Shown in pieces: positions 25,137 through 34,241 of a stretch of 34,241 bases of DNA. Each line of letters starts with the position of its first letter. The stretch's first letter is position 1. Position numbers and translations under genes: made by a program. Under the pieces are notes generated by a model, which had not been told where the DNA came from, did not search any database, and worked only from the letters and a program-made list of their open reading frames with translations. Origin of the DNA: Pseudomonadota bacterium (GTDB lineage: Bacteria; Pseudomonadota; Gammaproteobacteria; Burkholderiales; JAKAFK01); contig JAJYKK010000031.1 in the NCBI GenBank assembly GCA_021788645.1, positions 1 to 34,241 of the forward strand, read 5' to 3'.

Positions 25137-25699
25137 GGCGTGACTCCTCTAGCTTTCAAGATTGCGGCGAGCGCGTGGACTGCCCGTGAGCAATGGGTCT
25201 TGACACTCCCCTCCGAACAGCCCATCGCCGCCGCAGTCTGTGCGATGTCCATTTCCTCCCAATAACGCAGCAGAAAGGCTTCGCGTTGACGCGCCGGCAA
25301 AGTTTTTAGCGCCTCCTCGATGGCGTCGACCACCTGGTTGCGCGCAAGGCTCTCGGGAGGTTGCTCCAAAGCTATAGAGCTTTCCTCGACCTTGAAAGTT
25401 TCCAGCGGATCGGCCTCCTCGCCCCCGCTGCCGGGGAGGAGCGAAGAGGCAGGCGCCGTCCATAAAGATCGGATCTTTTGCCAGCGAAAATGGCTGCGAA
25501 CCTTGTTCTGCAGAATGCGGTGGAAAAGCATCGGCAACTGATCGGCCGGCTTCCCGGCATATTTCTCGGCCAGCTTCAGCATAGCATCCTGGACGATGTC
25601 CAGAGCGGCTTCCTCATCGCGCACCGCGAAGAGGGCGTACTTGAAGGCGCGCCCCTCGATCTGCTCGAGAAAGTCGGAGAGTTCCTGATGGCTGGCCAG
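25133..25699 (-). CDS. ECF-type RNA polymerase sigma factor with apparent CTG start
   Basis: This protein of about 188 residues has region 2 (AALDIVQDAMLKLAEKYAG, then FHRILQNKVRSHFRWQKIR) and region 4 (ALKTLPARQREAFLLRYWEE and a GCSEGSVKTHCSRAVHAL helix-turn-helix). Homology-like sequence continues upstream of the first GTG (25624) as LASHQELSDFLEQIEGRAF, the family N-terminus, but the frame has no ATG, GTG or TTG there. CTG at 25699 lies at the expected place, 9 nt after GAGG. I therefore choose CTG, with ATC at 25705 or a sequence error as alternatives. It heads the DUF3619-DUF3106 operon. Confidence 0.88.
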   Translation of the reverse strand: MASHQELSDFLEQIEGRAFKYALFAVRDEEAALDIVQDAMLKLAEKYAGKPADQLPMLFHRILQNKVRSHFRWQKIRSLWTAPASSLLPGSGGEEADPLETFKVEESSIALEQPPESLARNQVVDAIEEALKTLPARQREAFLLRYWEEMDIAQTAAAMGCSEGSVKTHCSRAVHALAAILKARGVTP

Positions 25700-25759
25700 T
25701 TTGATCGTCCTCGCATGGGCCGGGCGCGGTGCCGTGTCATTGCCCGGTTAGAGGCCCCG

Positions 25760-25786
25760 ATCATAACAAAAAATCGGCGGTGCCAA
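25760..25786 (-). promoter_or_regulatory. Predicted promoter of the sigma factor operon
   Basis: On the minus strand TTGGCA (25781-25786) and TATGAT (25760-25765) are separated by 15 bp, and the -10 is extended by TG (TGTTATGAT). The spacing is short but the extended -10 compensates. It lies 60 bp before the proposed CTG start. Confidence 0.5.
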
Positions 25787-25864
25787 TACGTTTTGCCGGG
25801 CGAGGGGGGATCGTGCCGTCCGGCGGCGACGGCCGAGGGACGGGCGAAAAGCGGCATCGCCGCT

Positions 25865-26428
25865 TTAGGGGCGGCTCAGGGCGCGCCGGACGGCCGCATA
25901 GAAGCGCCCATAAAAGGAAGGATCTTCGACGGTCTCGCCTCCGCGTTGCACTTGGGATTCGGCGGACGAGTCGCGGGTGACGGTGACCGGCCCCACCAGC
26001 GGGAGGCCGATGCCGCTTTTTTGCGTCTGCTTCGCCACGTCGAACCGGCTTTCCACCGCGGTGACGAAGAGCGCTGTCCCGTCGGCCTGCGGGCGGCAAG
26101 CGGCCTGGACCTGGAGCGTGGCGAACCGATTGTCCTTTTCTTGGAATTGCTTGGTTCCGAGCAGCGTCAACTGGTCGGGCGAGACCGATGTCAGCACATA
26201 CCCTTGCTCGAGCAGCGCCGCCTGCGCCGCGCCGCAGACCCGGGCGGGCGGCGCGGCGAACACCTGGCGATGGTCGCCGTTCGGAGCGAACCGTTCACCC
26301 GGGAAGTGTTCCGGCGGCGGCCCGCCCGAACAGCCGGCCAGCACGAGCAGGAAGGCGAGGGAAAGCGCAAGCCCCCGTCCCTCGAGGAGGTACGGGAGCC
26401 GCTGTGGGGCTGTTTGTCGCATACGCAT
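25865..26428 (-). CDS. DUF2242 lipoprotein
   Basis: This 187-residue protein has a lipoprotein signal with lipobox LAGC (Cys at about residue 33), then a conserved region with FAAPPARVCGAAQAALLEQG and YVLTSVSPDQLTLLGTKQFQ, typical of DUF2242. It should be anchored in an envelope membrane by its lipidated cysteine. Its function is unknown. The start at 26428 gives a slightly long signal; the ATG at 26422 is equally possible. A TATAAT box 21-26 bp upstream of the start supports a short leader. The gene diverges from ilvI. Confidence 0.85.
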   Translation of the reverse strand: MRMRQTAPQRLPYLLEGRGLALSLAFLLVLAGCSGGPPPEHFPGERFAPNGDHRQVFAAPPARVCGAAQAALLEQGYVLTSVSPDQLTLLGTKQFQEKDNRFATLQVQAACRPQADGTALFVTAVESRFDVAKQTQKSGIGLPLVGPVTVTRDSSAESQVQRGGETVEDPSFYGRFYAAVRRALSRP

Positions 26429-26448
26429 ATCTCGGGATCGTGTTATCC

Positions 26449-26454
26449 ATTATA
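26449..26454 (-). promoter_or_regulatory. -10 box for the DUF2242 lipoprotein gene
   Basis: A perfect TATAAT on the minus strand lies 21 bp before the start codon; the -35 position is GC-rich and weak. Confidence 0.45.
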
Positions 26455-26481
26455 GCCGTCCCGGTTCGAGGCCGGCGCCCC

Positions 26482-26510
26482 TTGACCAAACGGCATACAA
26501 CCATTAGTGT
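26482..26510 (+). promoter_or_regulatory. Predicted sigma70 promoter for ilvI
   Basis: TTGACC (26482-26487), a 17-bp spacer and TAGTGT (26505-26510) lie 41 bp before the ilvI start. This leaves a leader of about 35 nt, too short for a classical attenuator. Confidence 0.55.
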
Positions 26511-26551
26511 TCTAAGTTTCCTCGGGATACAGCTTTCAGGGCAATCTAACT

Positions 26552-28249
26552 ATGGAATTGACGGGCGCGGAAATCACGGTTCGCTGTTTGCAAGAGGAAG
26601 GGGTGGAATTCGTTTTCGGCTACCCGGGTGGGGCTGTCCTCAATATCTACGACGAAATCTTCAAGCAGAAGCACTTCAAGCACGTGCTCGTGCGCCATGA
26701 GCAGGCGGCCGTTCATGCCGCGGACGGCTACGCGCGCGCGTCCGGGAAGACCGGCGTGGCGCTGGTGACCTCGGGCCCCGGGGCGACCAATGCGGTCACG
26801 GGCATTGCCACCGCCTACATGGATTCCATTCCCCTGGTGATCATCAGCGGGCAGGTGCCGACCCCGGCCATCGGTCTCGATGCCTTCCAGGAAGTCGATA
26901 CGGTGGGCATTACGCGGCCGTGCGTGAAGCATAATTTCCTGGTCAAGGACATCGCCCAGCTCGCCGACACCCTTGCGCGCGCCTTCTACATTGCCGCGAG
27001 CGGGCGCCCGGGACCGGTGCTGGTCGATATTCCCAAGGACGTCACCCAGCAGAAGACCGAATTCGCCTACCCGCAGAAGGTGAGCCTGCGTTCGTATAAT
27101 CCGGTCACCAAAGGGCATCCGGGCCAGATCAAGAAGGCGGTGCAGCTGCTGCTCGGCGCGAAGCGGCCGATGATCTACACCGGGGGGGGCGTCATCCTGA
27201 GCGATGCCGCCCCCCAGCTGACCGAACTGGTGCGCCGGCTTGGCTTCCCGTGTACCAGCACGCTCATGGGTCTGGGCGGGTTTCCGGCGACCGACCCGCT
27301 TTTTCTGGGCATGCTGGGCATGCATGGCACCTATGAAGCCAACATGGCCATGCAGCACTGCGACGTGCTCCTCGCCATCGGCGCGCGGTTCGATGACCGG
27401 GTGATCGGGAACCCGGATCATTTCTTCCAGGAGCCCAAGCAGGTCATCCATGTCGACATCGATCCGGCCTCGATCTCCAAGCGCGTGAGGGTGGACGTGC
27501 CCATCGTCGGCAGCGTGGCCGACGTGCTGGGCGAGATGCTCAAGCTCATCAAGGGGGCCAAGGAGCAGCCGGACGAGGGGGCGCTCAAGACGTGGTGGAC
27601 GCAAGTCGAGCTCTGGCGTTCCCGGGATTGCCTTCACTTCGACCGAACGTCCAAGCTCATCAAGCCCCAGGCCGTGATCGAGCAGCTGTACGCGGTGACC
27701 AACGGGGCGGCCTTCGTCACGTCCGACGTCGGCCAACACCAGATGTGGACGGCGCAGTTCTACAAGTTCGCGCAGCCGCGGCACTGGATCAGCTCGGGGG
27801 GGCTCGGCACGATGGGGTTCGGCCTGCCTTCCGCCATGGGTGTTCAGCTGGCCCATCCGGATGCGACGGTCGCGTGCGTGACGGGTGAGGCCAGCATCCA
27901 GATGTGCATCCAGGAGCTCTCCACGTGCAAGCAGTACCACCTGCCCATCAAGATCGTGAACCTGAACAACCGCTATATGGGCATGGTCAGGCAGTGGCAG
28001 GAATTCTTCTATGGCAACCGCTACGCCGAATCTTATGTGGATGCCCTGCCCGATTTCGTGAAGCTGGCGGAGAGCTATGGCCATGTGGGCATGCGCATCG
28101 AATCGCCCAGCGACGTCGAGGGCGCCCTGAAGGAGGCCTTCTCGATGAAGGAACGGCTGGTTTTCCTGGATTTCATCACGGACCAGACGGAGAACGTCTA
28201 TCCGATGGTACCGAGCGGGAAGGGCTTGAGCGAAATGATCCTGGTATAG
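26552..28249 (+). CDS. ilvI: Acetolactate synthase large (catalytic) subunit
   Basis: This 565-residue ThDP enzyme makes acetolactate or acetohydroxybutyrate, the first common step of Val, Leu and Ile synthesis. It shows the N-terminal Pyr domain with GYPGGAVL (23-30) and catalytic glutamate E50 in VRHEQAA, LVTSGPGATN, the FAD-binding middle domain with FDDRVIGN, and the C-terminal PP domain with GGLGTMGFGLPSA and GEASIQMCIQEL (from about 445), where GEA stands in place of the common GDG; followed by NNRYMGMVRQWQ. The GEA form is common in related bacteria, so this is not a defect. ilvH follows after 60 bp. Confidence 0.97.
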   Translation: MELTGAEITVRCLQEEGVEFVFGYPGGAVLNIYDEIFKQKHFKHVLVRHEQAAVHAADGYARASGKTGVALVTSGPGATNAVTGIATAYMDSIPLVIISGQVPTPAIGLDAFQEVDTVGITRPCVKHNFLVKDIAQLADTLARAFYIAASGRPGPVLVDIPKDVTQQKTEFAYPQKVSLRSYNPVTKGHPGQIKKAVQLLLGAKRPMIYTGGGVILSDAAPQLTELVRRLGFPCTSTLMGLGGFPATDPLFLGMLGMHGTYEANMAMQHCDVLLAIGARFDDRVIGNPDHFFQEPKQVIHVDIDPASISKRVRVDVPIVGSVADVLGEMLKLIKGAKEQPDEGALKTWWTQVELWRSRDCLHFDRTSKLIKPQAVIEQLYAVTNGAAFVTSDVGQHQMWTAQFYKFAQPRHWISSGGLGTMGFGLPSAMGVQLAHPDATVACVTGEASIQMCIQELSTCKQYHLPIKIVNLNNRYMGMVRQWQEFFYGNRYAESYVDALPDFVKLAESYGHVGMRIESPSDVEGALKEAFSMKERLVFLDFITDQTENVYPMVPSGKGLSEMILV

Positions 28250-28309
28250 TGCGCGCAGGCGGGATCCGCGGGCGGCCTGTGGCAGGACTTGAAAAAAAGA
28301 GTTGGAACC

Positions 28310-28801
28310 ATGCGACATATAATTTCCCTCCTGATGGAAAACGAAGCCGGTGCGCTGTCCCGCGTGGCGGGATTGTTCTCCGCGCGCGGCTATAACATCG
28401 AGTCACTGACGGTGGCGCCGACCGAGGATGCGACGCTCTCGCGGATGACGATCCTCACCCGGGGATCGGACGAAGTCCTCGAGCAGATCATCAAGCAGCT
28501 CAACAAGCTGATCGATGTCGTCAAGGTCGTCGACCTCAACGAGGGCAGCCACATCGAGCGCGAGCTGATGCTCGTGAAGGTCAAGGCGGCCGGCAAGGAC
28601 CGCGAAGAGATGAAGCGCATGGCCGACATCTTTCGCGGCCGCATCATCGATGTCACGGACAAGACGTATACCGTCGAACTGACCGGGACGGGTTCCAAGC
28701 TCGATGCCTTCCTGGAGGCCCTCGAAGAAGGCACCATACTCGAGACCGTTCGCACGGGCGCGTGCGGCGTCGGACGGGGCGAGCGCGTCCTGAAAGTCTA
28801 G
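28310..28801 (+). CDS. ilvH: Acetolactate synthase small (regulatory) subunit
   Basis: This 163-residue protein starts MRHIISLLMENEAGALSRVA, the ACT domain that binds valine for feedback inhibition, with GLFSARGYNIESLTVAPTED as the following segment. The C-terminal domain (about 80-160) has the ELMLVKVKA and IIDVTDKTYTVELTG strands of IlvH. Length equals the E. coli protein. The ATG at 28310 matches the family start; a TTG at 28289 would add seven non-conserved residues. It forms the holoenzyme with the ilvI product immediately upstream. Confidence 0.97.
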   Translation: MRHIISLLMENEAGALSRVAGLFSARGYNIESLTVAPTEDATLSRMTILTRGSDEVLEQIIKQLNKLIDVVKVVDLNEGSHIERELMLVKVKAAGKDREEMKRMADIFRGRIIDVTDKTYTVELTGTGSKLDAFLEALEEGTILETVRTGACGVGRGERVLKV

Positions 28802-30150
<1,349 letters not shown>

Positions 30151-30164
30151 TGCGACGGGCGGCG

Positions 30165-30204
30165 CCTGGGCTTTCCGGCAGGGCCTGCGCCTTGCCGGCC
30201 CAGG
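30165..30204 (+). promoter_or_regulatory. Bulged hairpin between ilvC and psd
   Basis: CCTGGG (30165-30170) pairs with CCCAGG (30199-30204) and CCGGCA (30175-30180) with TGCCGG (30193-30198), giving a 12-bp bulged stem without a T-run. It may protect the ilvC mRNA end or reduce read-through into the phospholipid genes. Confidence 0.4.
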
Positions 30205-30222
30205 GCGTTCGATGAGGGGCTC

Positions 30223-30876
30223 ATGGACGATTATCCGCATCCTTACTTGGCCCGGGAGGGCTGGCCGTTCCTTCTGGCGGCCGTGCTCGTGTCGATCGCC
30301 GTGACGGCGTTCGCCGGCGCCGGTTGGGCGTCGCCCTTTTGGCTGCTGACGGTCTTCGTGGCGCAGTTCTTCCGCGACCCGGCGCGTCGTGTGCCGACCC
30401 AGCCGGGCGTCATCGTCTCGCCGGCGGACGGGCGGGTGGTGTCGGTGGAAAGGACCCAGGATCCCTACCTGAATCGCGAGGCGCTCAAGATCAGCGTTTT
30501 CATGAATGTTTTCAACGTGCACTCGAACCGAAGCCCGGTCGAGGGCGTCGTCCGGGAGCGCTGGTACAATGCGGGCAAGTTCCTCAATGCGGCGCTTGCC
30601 AAGGCCTCGCTGGAGAACGAGCGCAATGCCTTGTGGATCCGCACCGACGATGGGGCGGATATCACCAGCGTGCAGGTGGCGGGCCTGGTGGCCCGGCGGA
30701 TCCTGTGCTATGTCGAGCCCGGTGCGCGCGTGCGGCGCGGGGAGCGTTATGGGTTCATCCGTTTCGGCTCGCGCCTTGATCTCTATCTGCCGGTGACCGC
30801 CCGGGCCAAAGCGGTCATCGGGGATACCGTGCGGGCAGGCGAAACGATTCTGGCAGAGCTGCAAGGCGCGGCGTGA
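30223..30876 (+). CDS. psd: Phosphatidylserine decarboxylase proenzyme (short PSD-A type)
   Basis: This 217-residue protein makes phosphatidylethanolamine. It is the short form: an N-terminal membrane segment (about 15-50, including FFRDP at 49-53), SPADGRVV at 66-73, [10 protein letters not shown] at 96-105, and the self-cleavage motif RFGSR at 180-184, where the bond G182-S183 is cut to create the pyruvoyl group. The ribosome binding site GAGGGG lies 5 nt before the start. pssA, which supplies its substrate, follows after 53 bp, forming a two-step pathway unit located between ilvC and leuA, a common arrangement in related bacteria. Confidence 0.95.
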   Translation: MDDYPHPYLAREGWPFLLAAVLVSIAVTAFAGAGWASPFWLLTVFVAQFFRDPARRVPTQPGVIVSPADGRVVSVERTQDPYLNREALKISVFMNVFNVHSNRSPVEGVVRERWYNAGKFLNAALAKASLENERNALWIRTDDGADITSVQVAGLVARRILCYVEPGARVRRGERYGFIRFGSRLDLYLPVTARAKAVIGDTVRAGETILAELQGAA

Positions 30877-30929
30877 GGCCTTGCGTCGACGGGACGAATC
30901 GCGAGGACGTGTTGACACCCTGACCTTCC

Positions 30930-31739
30930 ATGCAGAATTTCCACCACCATCGCCCCTTGCTCGATCCGCGGCTGCGCCGGCGCGGGTTCTACCTCGTTCC
31001 CAACCTGTTCACCACCGGCGCGCTGTTCGCCGGATTCTACGCCATCGTGCAAGCCATGAACGGCCGGTTCCAGCCCGCCGCCATCGCGATCTACGTGGCC
31101 ATGGTGCTTGACGGGATCGACGGGCGCGTGGCCCGCTTGACCCATACGCAAAGCGCATTCGGGGCGGAATACGACAGCCTGTCCGACATGGTGTCCTTTG
31201 GCATCGCGCCCGCCTTGGTGATCTATGTCTGGGCCCTGCGCGGGCTCGGGAAGCTCGGTTGGATCGCGGCCTTCGTCTATTGCGCGGGCGCGGCATTGCG
31301 GCTGGCGCGCTTCAACACCCAGCTCGAAGTGGCGGACAAGCGTTTCTTCCAGGGCTTGCCCAGCCCCTCCGCGGCCGCGCTGATCGCGGGCCTCGTGTGG
31401 GTGATGGACAGCTACGGCATCGCCGGTACCGATCTGCCCATATGGGCGTGGTTCGCGACGGTCTTCGCCGGGCTGTCCATGGTGAGCAACCTTCGCTACT
31501 ACAGCGGCAAGGAGATCAATCTGCGGAAGAGCGTGCCTTTCGTGGTGATTCTCTTGATCGTCCTCGCCTTCGTGCTGATCTCGTACCGGCCTCCGGAGAT
31601 TTTGTTCGGCAGCTTCGTGCTTTATGCACTCTCCGGCTACGTGATGAGTCTCTGGGCGTGGTGGCAGGGGCGTGGGCAATCCCAGGCGCGGGATCCCACA
31701 GACACGCCTCGGCGCCGCCGCGGCGATGGGACCGGCTGA
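30930..31739 (+). CDS. pssA: CDP-diacylglycerol-serine O-phosphatidyltransferase
   Basis: This 269-residue inner-membrane enzyme joins CDP-diacylglycerol and serine. The CDP-alcohol phosphatidyltransferase signature is complete: DGIDGRVARL, then SAFGAEYDSLSD, giving the DxxDGxxAR...GxxxDxxxD metal site at about residues 62-85. Around it are about eight hydrophobic helices, starting PNLFTTGALFAGFYA. The tail is basic and disordered. It is the type II (CDP-OH-P fold) enzyme and not the phospholipase-D-like E. coli type. The start has no clear ribosome binding site. It acts immediately before Psd. Confidence 0.96.
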   Translation: MQNFHHHRPLLDPRLRRRGFYLVPNLFTTGALFAGFYAIVQAMNGRFQPAAIAIYVAMVLDGIDGRVARLTHTQSAFGAEYDSLSDMVSFGIAPALVIYVWALRGLGKLGWIAAFVYCAGAALRLARFNTQLEVADKRFFQGLPSPSAAALIAGLVWVMDSYGIAGTDLPIWAWFATVFAGLSMVSNLRYYSGKEINLRKSVPFVVILLIVLAFVLISYRPPEILFGSFVLYALSGYVMSLWAWWQGRGQSQARDPTDTPRRRRGDGTG

Positions 31740-32012
31740 GGGACCGGGCGAGGGCCTGCAGTCCGCGCGGGGCGCGGCCGTTGCACGGGTGGATAAAACT
31801 CAGTATATTTCCCCGATGCCAAGGTTTTCTCATGCATCGCTCGCGCGCCCCTGGTCCGATCGCTCGTCAGCGGGTCCGTCGATGCATCCCGACCTTACTC
31901 CTTTCCAGCGTTCCGCCCGACGGACGCCTGCCCTGGCGGCCGTTTGCTCCGAGGCGCGGCGACGATCCGGCGCCGGGGCAATGCAGAGGTCATCTCCAGT
32001 GCGGGAGCAGTC
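31740..32012 (+). other. leuA promoter and leader region
   Basis: This 273-bp gap carries a good sigma70 promoter (listed separately) and about 197 nt of leader. An ATG lies at 31816, almost at the predicted transcription start, opening a 66-codon frame that ends in the ATGA overlap with leuA. It is not rich in Leu codons, so a classical leader peptide is unlikely. GGGAG precedes the leuA start. Confidence 0.5.
31781..31809 (+). promoter_or_regulatory. leuA: Predicted sigma70 promoter of leuA
   Basis: TTGCAC (31781-31786), a 17-bp spacer and TATATT (31804-31809) form one of the best promoter matches in the window. Transcription would begin near 31816. Confidence 0.65.
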
Positions 32013-33548
32013 ATGAAAGAAAAACTGATCATCTTTGATACGACATTGCGCGACGGCGAGCAAAGCCCCGGGGCCTCGATGACCCGCGAGGAGAAGGTGC
32101 GCATCGCAAGACAGCTCGAGCGGATGCGGGTCGACGTCATCGAAGCCGGTTTTCCGGCCGCGAGTCCCGGCGATTTCGAGGCCGTCAAGGCGGTTGCCGG
32201 GGTGGTGAAGGAGAGCACCGTGTGCGGGCTTGCGCGCGCCCTGGAGCGCGATATCGACCGCGCCGGCGAGGCCCTCAAGAAGGCCGCCTCGGCGCGCATC
32301 CACACGTTCATCGCCACCTCCCCGATCCATATGGAGCGCAAGCTCCGCATGGCGCCGGAGCAGGTCGTCGAGCAGGCGGTCAAGGCCGTGAAGTGGGCGC
32401 GCCGCTATACGGACAACGTGGAGTTTTCTCCCGAGGATGCGGGTCGCTCCGAGCTCGATTTCCTATGCCGCGTGCTGGAAGCCGTCATCGATGCGGGCGC
32501 GACGACGCTCAATATCCCCGACACGGTAGGCTACAGCTTGCCGGATGCCTTCGGCGCCTTGGTGCGTGATCTGAAAGCGCGCATTCCGAATGCCGACAAG
32601 GTCGTGTTCTCCGTTCACTGTCACAACGATCTGGGGCTGGCCGTGGCCAATTCCCTTTCGGCGGTGATCAATGGCGCGCGCCAAGTGGAGTGCACCGTCA
32701 ACGGGCTGGGCGAGCGCGCGGGCAATGCGGCGCTGGAAGAGATCGTCATGGCGGTTCGCACGCGTCAGGACGTGTTTGCCTGCGAGACGCACATCGATGC
32801 GACGCAGATCATGCCGGCCAGCCGGCTGGTGGCCGGGATCACCGGTTTTGCGGTGCAGCCCAACAAGGCGATCGTGGGCGCCAACGCTTTTGCGCACGAA
32901 TCCGGGATTCACCAGGACGGCGTGCTGAAGAGCAGAGAGACCTATGAGATCATGCGCGCCGAGGACGTGGGATGGACCGCCAACAAAATGGTGCTGGGCA
33001 AGCATTCCGGACGCAATGCATTCCGCACCCGACTGCGCGAGCTCGGCATCGAGCTGGAATCCGAAGAAGCGGTCAATGCCGCCTTCACGCGCTTTAAGGA
33101 AGTGGCCGACAAGAAGCATGAGATCTTCGACGAGGACATTCATGCCTTGATCAGCGATGAGGTGGCCTTGCTCGAACCCGAGCACTTCAAGCTCGTCTCG
33201 CTCAAGGTGTGTTCGGAGACCGGGGAGATCCCGCGGGCCCGCGTCGTGATTTCGGAAAACGGTGCGGAAAAGCGTGCAGAGGCGCCGGGCAGCGGTCCCG
33301 TGGATGCCGCGTTCAAGGCCCTGGAGACGATCGTTGGCAGCGGCGCGGAGCTGCAGCTGTACTCCGTGAACAATATCACCTCCGGGACGGACGCCCAGGG
33401 CGAAGTGACCGTGCGCCTGGCGAAGGGCGGGCGGATCGTCAACGGCCAAGGCGCCGATACCGATATCGTCGTGGCCTCGGCCAAGGCCTACATTCACGCC
33501 TTGAACAAGCTGCACACCAACCTGGAGCGCCTCAACCCCCAGCTGTAG
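32013..33548 (+). CDS. leuA: 2-isopropylmalate synthase
   Basis: This 511-residue enzyme condenses acetyl-CoA with 2-oxoisovalerate, the first dedicated step of leucine synthesis. It starts [20 protein letters not shown] with the metal-binding Asp, and has [15 protein letters not shown] (metal histidines), the [10 protein letters not shown] signature, and [17 protein letters not shown] in the accessory domain. The C-terminal LeuA dimerisation/regulatory domain (about 390-505) is intact, so leucine feedback inhibition is expected. The start at 32013 has GGGAG upstream and fits the family; the 23 residues of open frame before it are not conserved. Its substrate derives from the ilv genes upstream. 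Confidence 0.98.
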   Translation: MKEKLIIFDTTLRDGEQSPGASMTREEKVRIARQLERMRVDVIEAGFPAASPGDFEAVKAVAGVVKESTVCGLARALERDIDRAGEALKKAASARIHTFIATSPIHMERKLRMAPEQVVEQAVKAVKWARRYTDNVEFSPEDAGRSELDFLCRVLEAVIDAGATTLNIPDTVGYSLPDAFGALVRDLKARIPNADKVVFSVHCHNDLGLAVANSLSAVINGARQVECTVNGLGERAGNAALEEIVMAVRTRQDVFACETHIDATQIMPASRLVAGITGFAVQPNKAIVGANAFAHESGIHQDGVLKSRETYEIMRAEDVGWTANKMVLGKHSGRNAFRTRLRELGIELESEEAVNAAFTRFKEVADKKHEIFDEDIHALISDEVALLEPEHFKLVSLKVCSETGEIPRARVVISENGAEKRAEAPGSGPVDAAFKALETIVGSGAELQLYSVNNITSGTDAQGEVTVRLAKGGRIVNGQGADTDIVVASAKAYIHALNKLHTNLERLNPQL

Positions 33549-33569
33549 TGGCTTCGCTTGCCCAGGCGA

Positions 33570-33806
33570 TCACGCTTCCTTGGCCGGCAAGGTGACCTGT
33601 CGGGACGGCGAAATGGTCGAAATCGCATGCTTGAAGATGGTCTGCGTGACGTTGTCCGCGCCCCTCAGCATCACGAGATATTGATCGAAAGACTCGATCT
33701 TGCCGACGAGCTTGATGCCGTTCACGAGAAAGACGGAAACCGGAATGTGCTCTTTGCGCAGCGTGTTGAGAAACGGTTCTTGCAGCGATTGGGGCCCTTT
33801 GGCCAT
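33570..33806 (-). CDS. hfq: RNA chaperone Hfq
   Basis: This 78-residue Sm-like protein forms hexamers and pairs small RNAs with mRNAs. It starts [19 protein letters not shown] (proximal-face Gln and Phe), carries the Sm1 motif with [16 protein letters not shown] and VMLRG, and the Sm2 motif [12 protein letters not shown] (YKHAIST in E. coli). The C-terminal tail is very short, as in beta-type Hfq. GGGGAG lies 8 nt before the start. It is convergent with leuA. The usual neighbours der or hflX are not seen. Confidence 0.97.
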   Translation of the reverse strand: MAKGPQSLQEPFLNTLRKEHIPVSVFLVNGIKLVGKIESFDQYLVMLRGADNVTQTIFKHAISTISPSRQVTLPAKEA

Positions 33807-33921
33807 GGTGTGCTCCCCGCTTGATTCTTTAGATGGCAGGCATCCGATCAGTTTAGCAGGGTTGGGCAGCCGACTCTAGCCACACAAGCGCACCTTCGGC
33901 GGGGACGCGCCCGCGTAGGGC

Positions 33922-34241
33922 CTAGCTTCGGACTTCGATGTGATCGATCACATCGCGCACGCCCGCAATACACCAGGCATCGAGCTGCGCCCGCTCGCGT
34001 TCGGCGCTGCGAAAGACGAGGCCATCCAGGGTCACGGTGCGCTCGCGCGTGAGCGCACTGACCTGACCGGAGGGGATCAGGTGATCTTTTTCGATCGCGA
34101 ACCGAACCGCGTCGTTGATTTCATCGTCTGAATCCTGCTCGGGCGGGCGCACGCGCAGTTCGTTCACGACGTTGCGGCAGCCGGGGCTCCACCAGGCGAG
34201 AAGCTCCACCAGCCGACGATGCGACAGGCTGAGCACTTCCC
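33922..34241 (-). CDS. BON-domain protein (5' end missing)
   Basis: The frame runs off the window end, so the N-terminus is missing; a GTG at 34236 is not the true start. The visible 105 residues hold the end of one BON domain (LLAWWSPGCRNVVNELRV) and a complete second one (DDEINDAVRFAIEKD, then VTLDGLVFRSAERERAQ and VRDVIDHIEV). BON domains bind phospholipid and occur in OsmY-like, usually periplasmic, stress proteins. Whether this one has a signal peptide cannot be seen. It has 115 bp between its stop and the hfq start. Confidence 0.8.
   Translation of the reverse strand, partial: EVLSLSHRRLVELLAWWSPGCRNVVNELRVRPPEQDSDDEINDAVRFAIEKDHLIPSGQVSALTRERTVTLDGLVFRSAERERAQLDAWCIAGVRDVIDHIEVRS

Noticed and set aside
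27884-27920. GEA instead of GDG in the ThDP motif of acetolactate synthase, considered as a defect
   Set aside because: This form is common in functional IlvI proteins of related bacteria, and all other catalytic residues are present.

Overview
The window is about 34 kb of GC-rich, gene-dense proteobacterial chromosome with no RNA gene, insertion sequence or CRISPR array that I can see. Several blocks have an order familiar from Beta- and neighbouring Gammaproteobacteria: pepA/lptFG diverging, holC and valS nearby, an ECF sigma factor with DUF3619 and DUF3106 genes, and ilvI-ilvH-ilvC-psd-pssA-leuA. The left third (a LipS2-like radical SAM protein, an unusual lipoate ligase, two FadL-type outer-membrane channels, two periplasmic DUF302-like proteins) and the later DUF2173 pair suggest a chemolithotrophic sulfur oxidizer that uses the lipoate-dependent sulfur-oxidizing heterodisulfide reductase-like (sHdr) pathway. 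That lifestyle is an inference: no sHdr, DsrE or TusA gene lies inside the window.

Positions 1-9,765 (accessory). The 3' part of a LipS2-like gene is followed, on the other strand, by a CLC chloride/proton exchanger. A forward block then holds fadL-like gene 1, two tandem secreted DUF302-like paralogues, fadL-like gene 2, an unknown 135-residue protein, a divergent LplA-family lipoate ligase and a receiver-like protein without the usual lysine. Two clear intrinsic terminators divide the block. One of them lies only 33 bp before the second fadL start codon, so it may act as an attenuator.

Positions 9,766-20,272. A membrane-bound sensor diguanylate cyclase (periplasmic sensor, Cys-rich GAF, GGEEF with an I-site) points forward. 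On the minus strand come pepA, holC, a Pro-rich unknown, and a three-gene set: a 108-residue unknown, a protein made of three related repeats, and a protein that looks like two V4R domains. valS follows. Compared with the usual close linkage of holC and valS, the three-gene set looks inserted.

Positions 20,375-26,428. lptF-lptG encode the LPS export permease. A convergent RDD membrane-protein gene has a long structured leader, and a translationally coupled DUF2173 pair follows. The minus-strand operon sigma factor-DUF3619-DUF3106 comes next; its sigma gene has no ATG, GTG or TTG at the expected start and appears to begin with CTG. A DUF2242 lipoprotein gene follows.

Positions 26,552-34,241. 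The branched-chain amino acid genes ilvI, ilvH and ilvC are followed by phospholipid genes psd and pssA, then leuA with its own good promoter. hfq and the 3' part of a BON-domain gene lie on the minus strand. ilvC and leuA both have long untranslated leaders (332 nt between ilvH and ilvC; about 197 nt from the predicted leuA transcription start), which are candidate regulatory regions.
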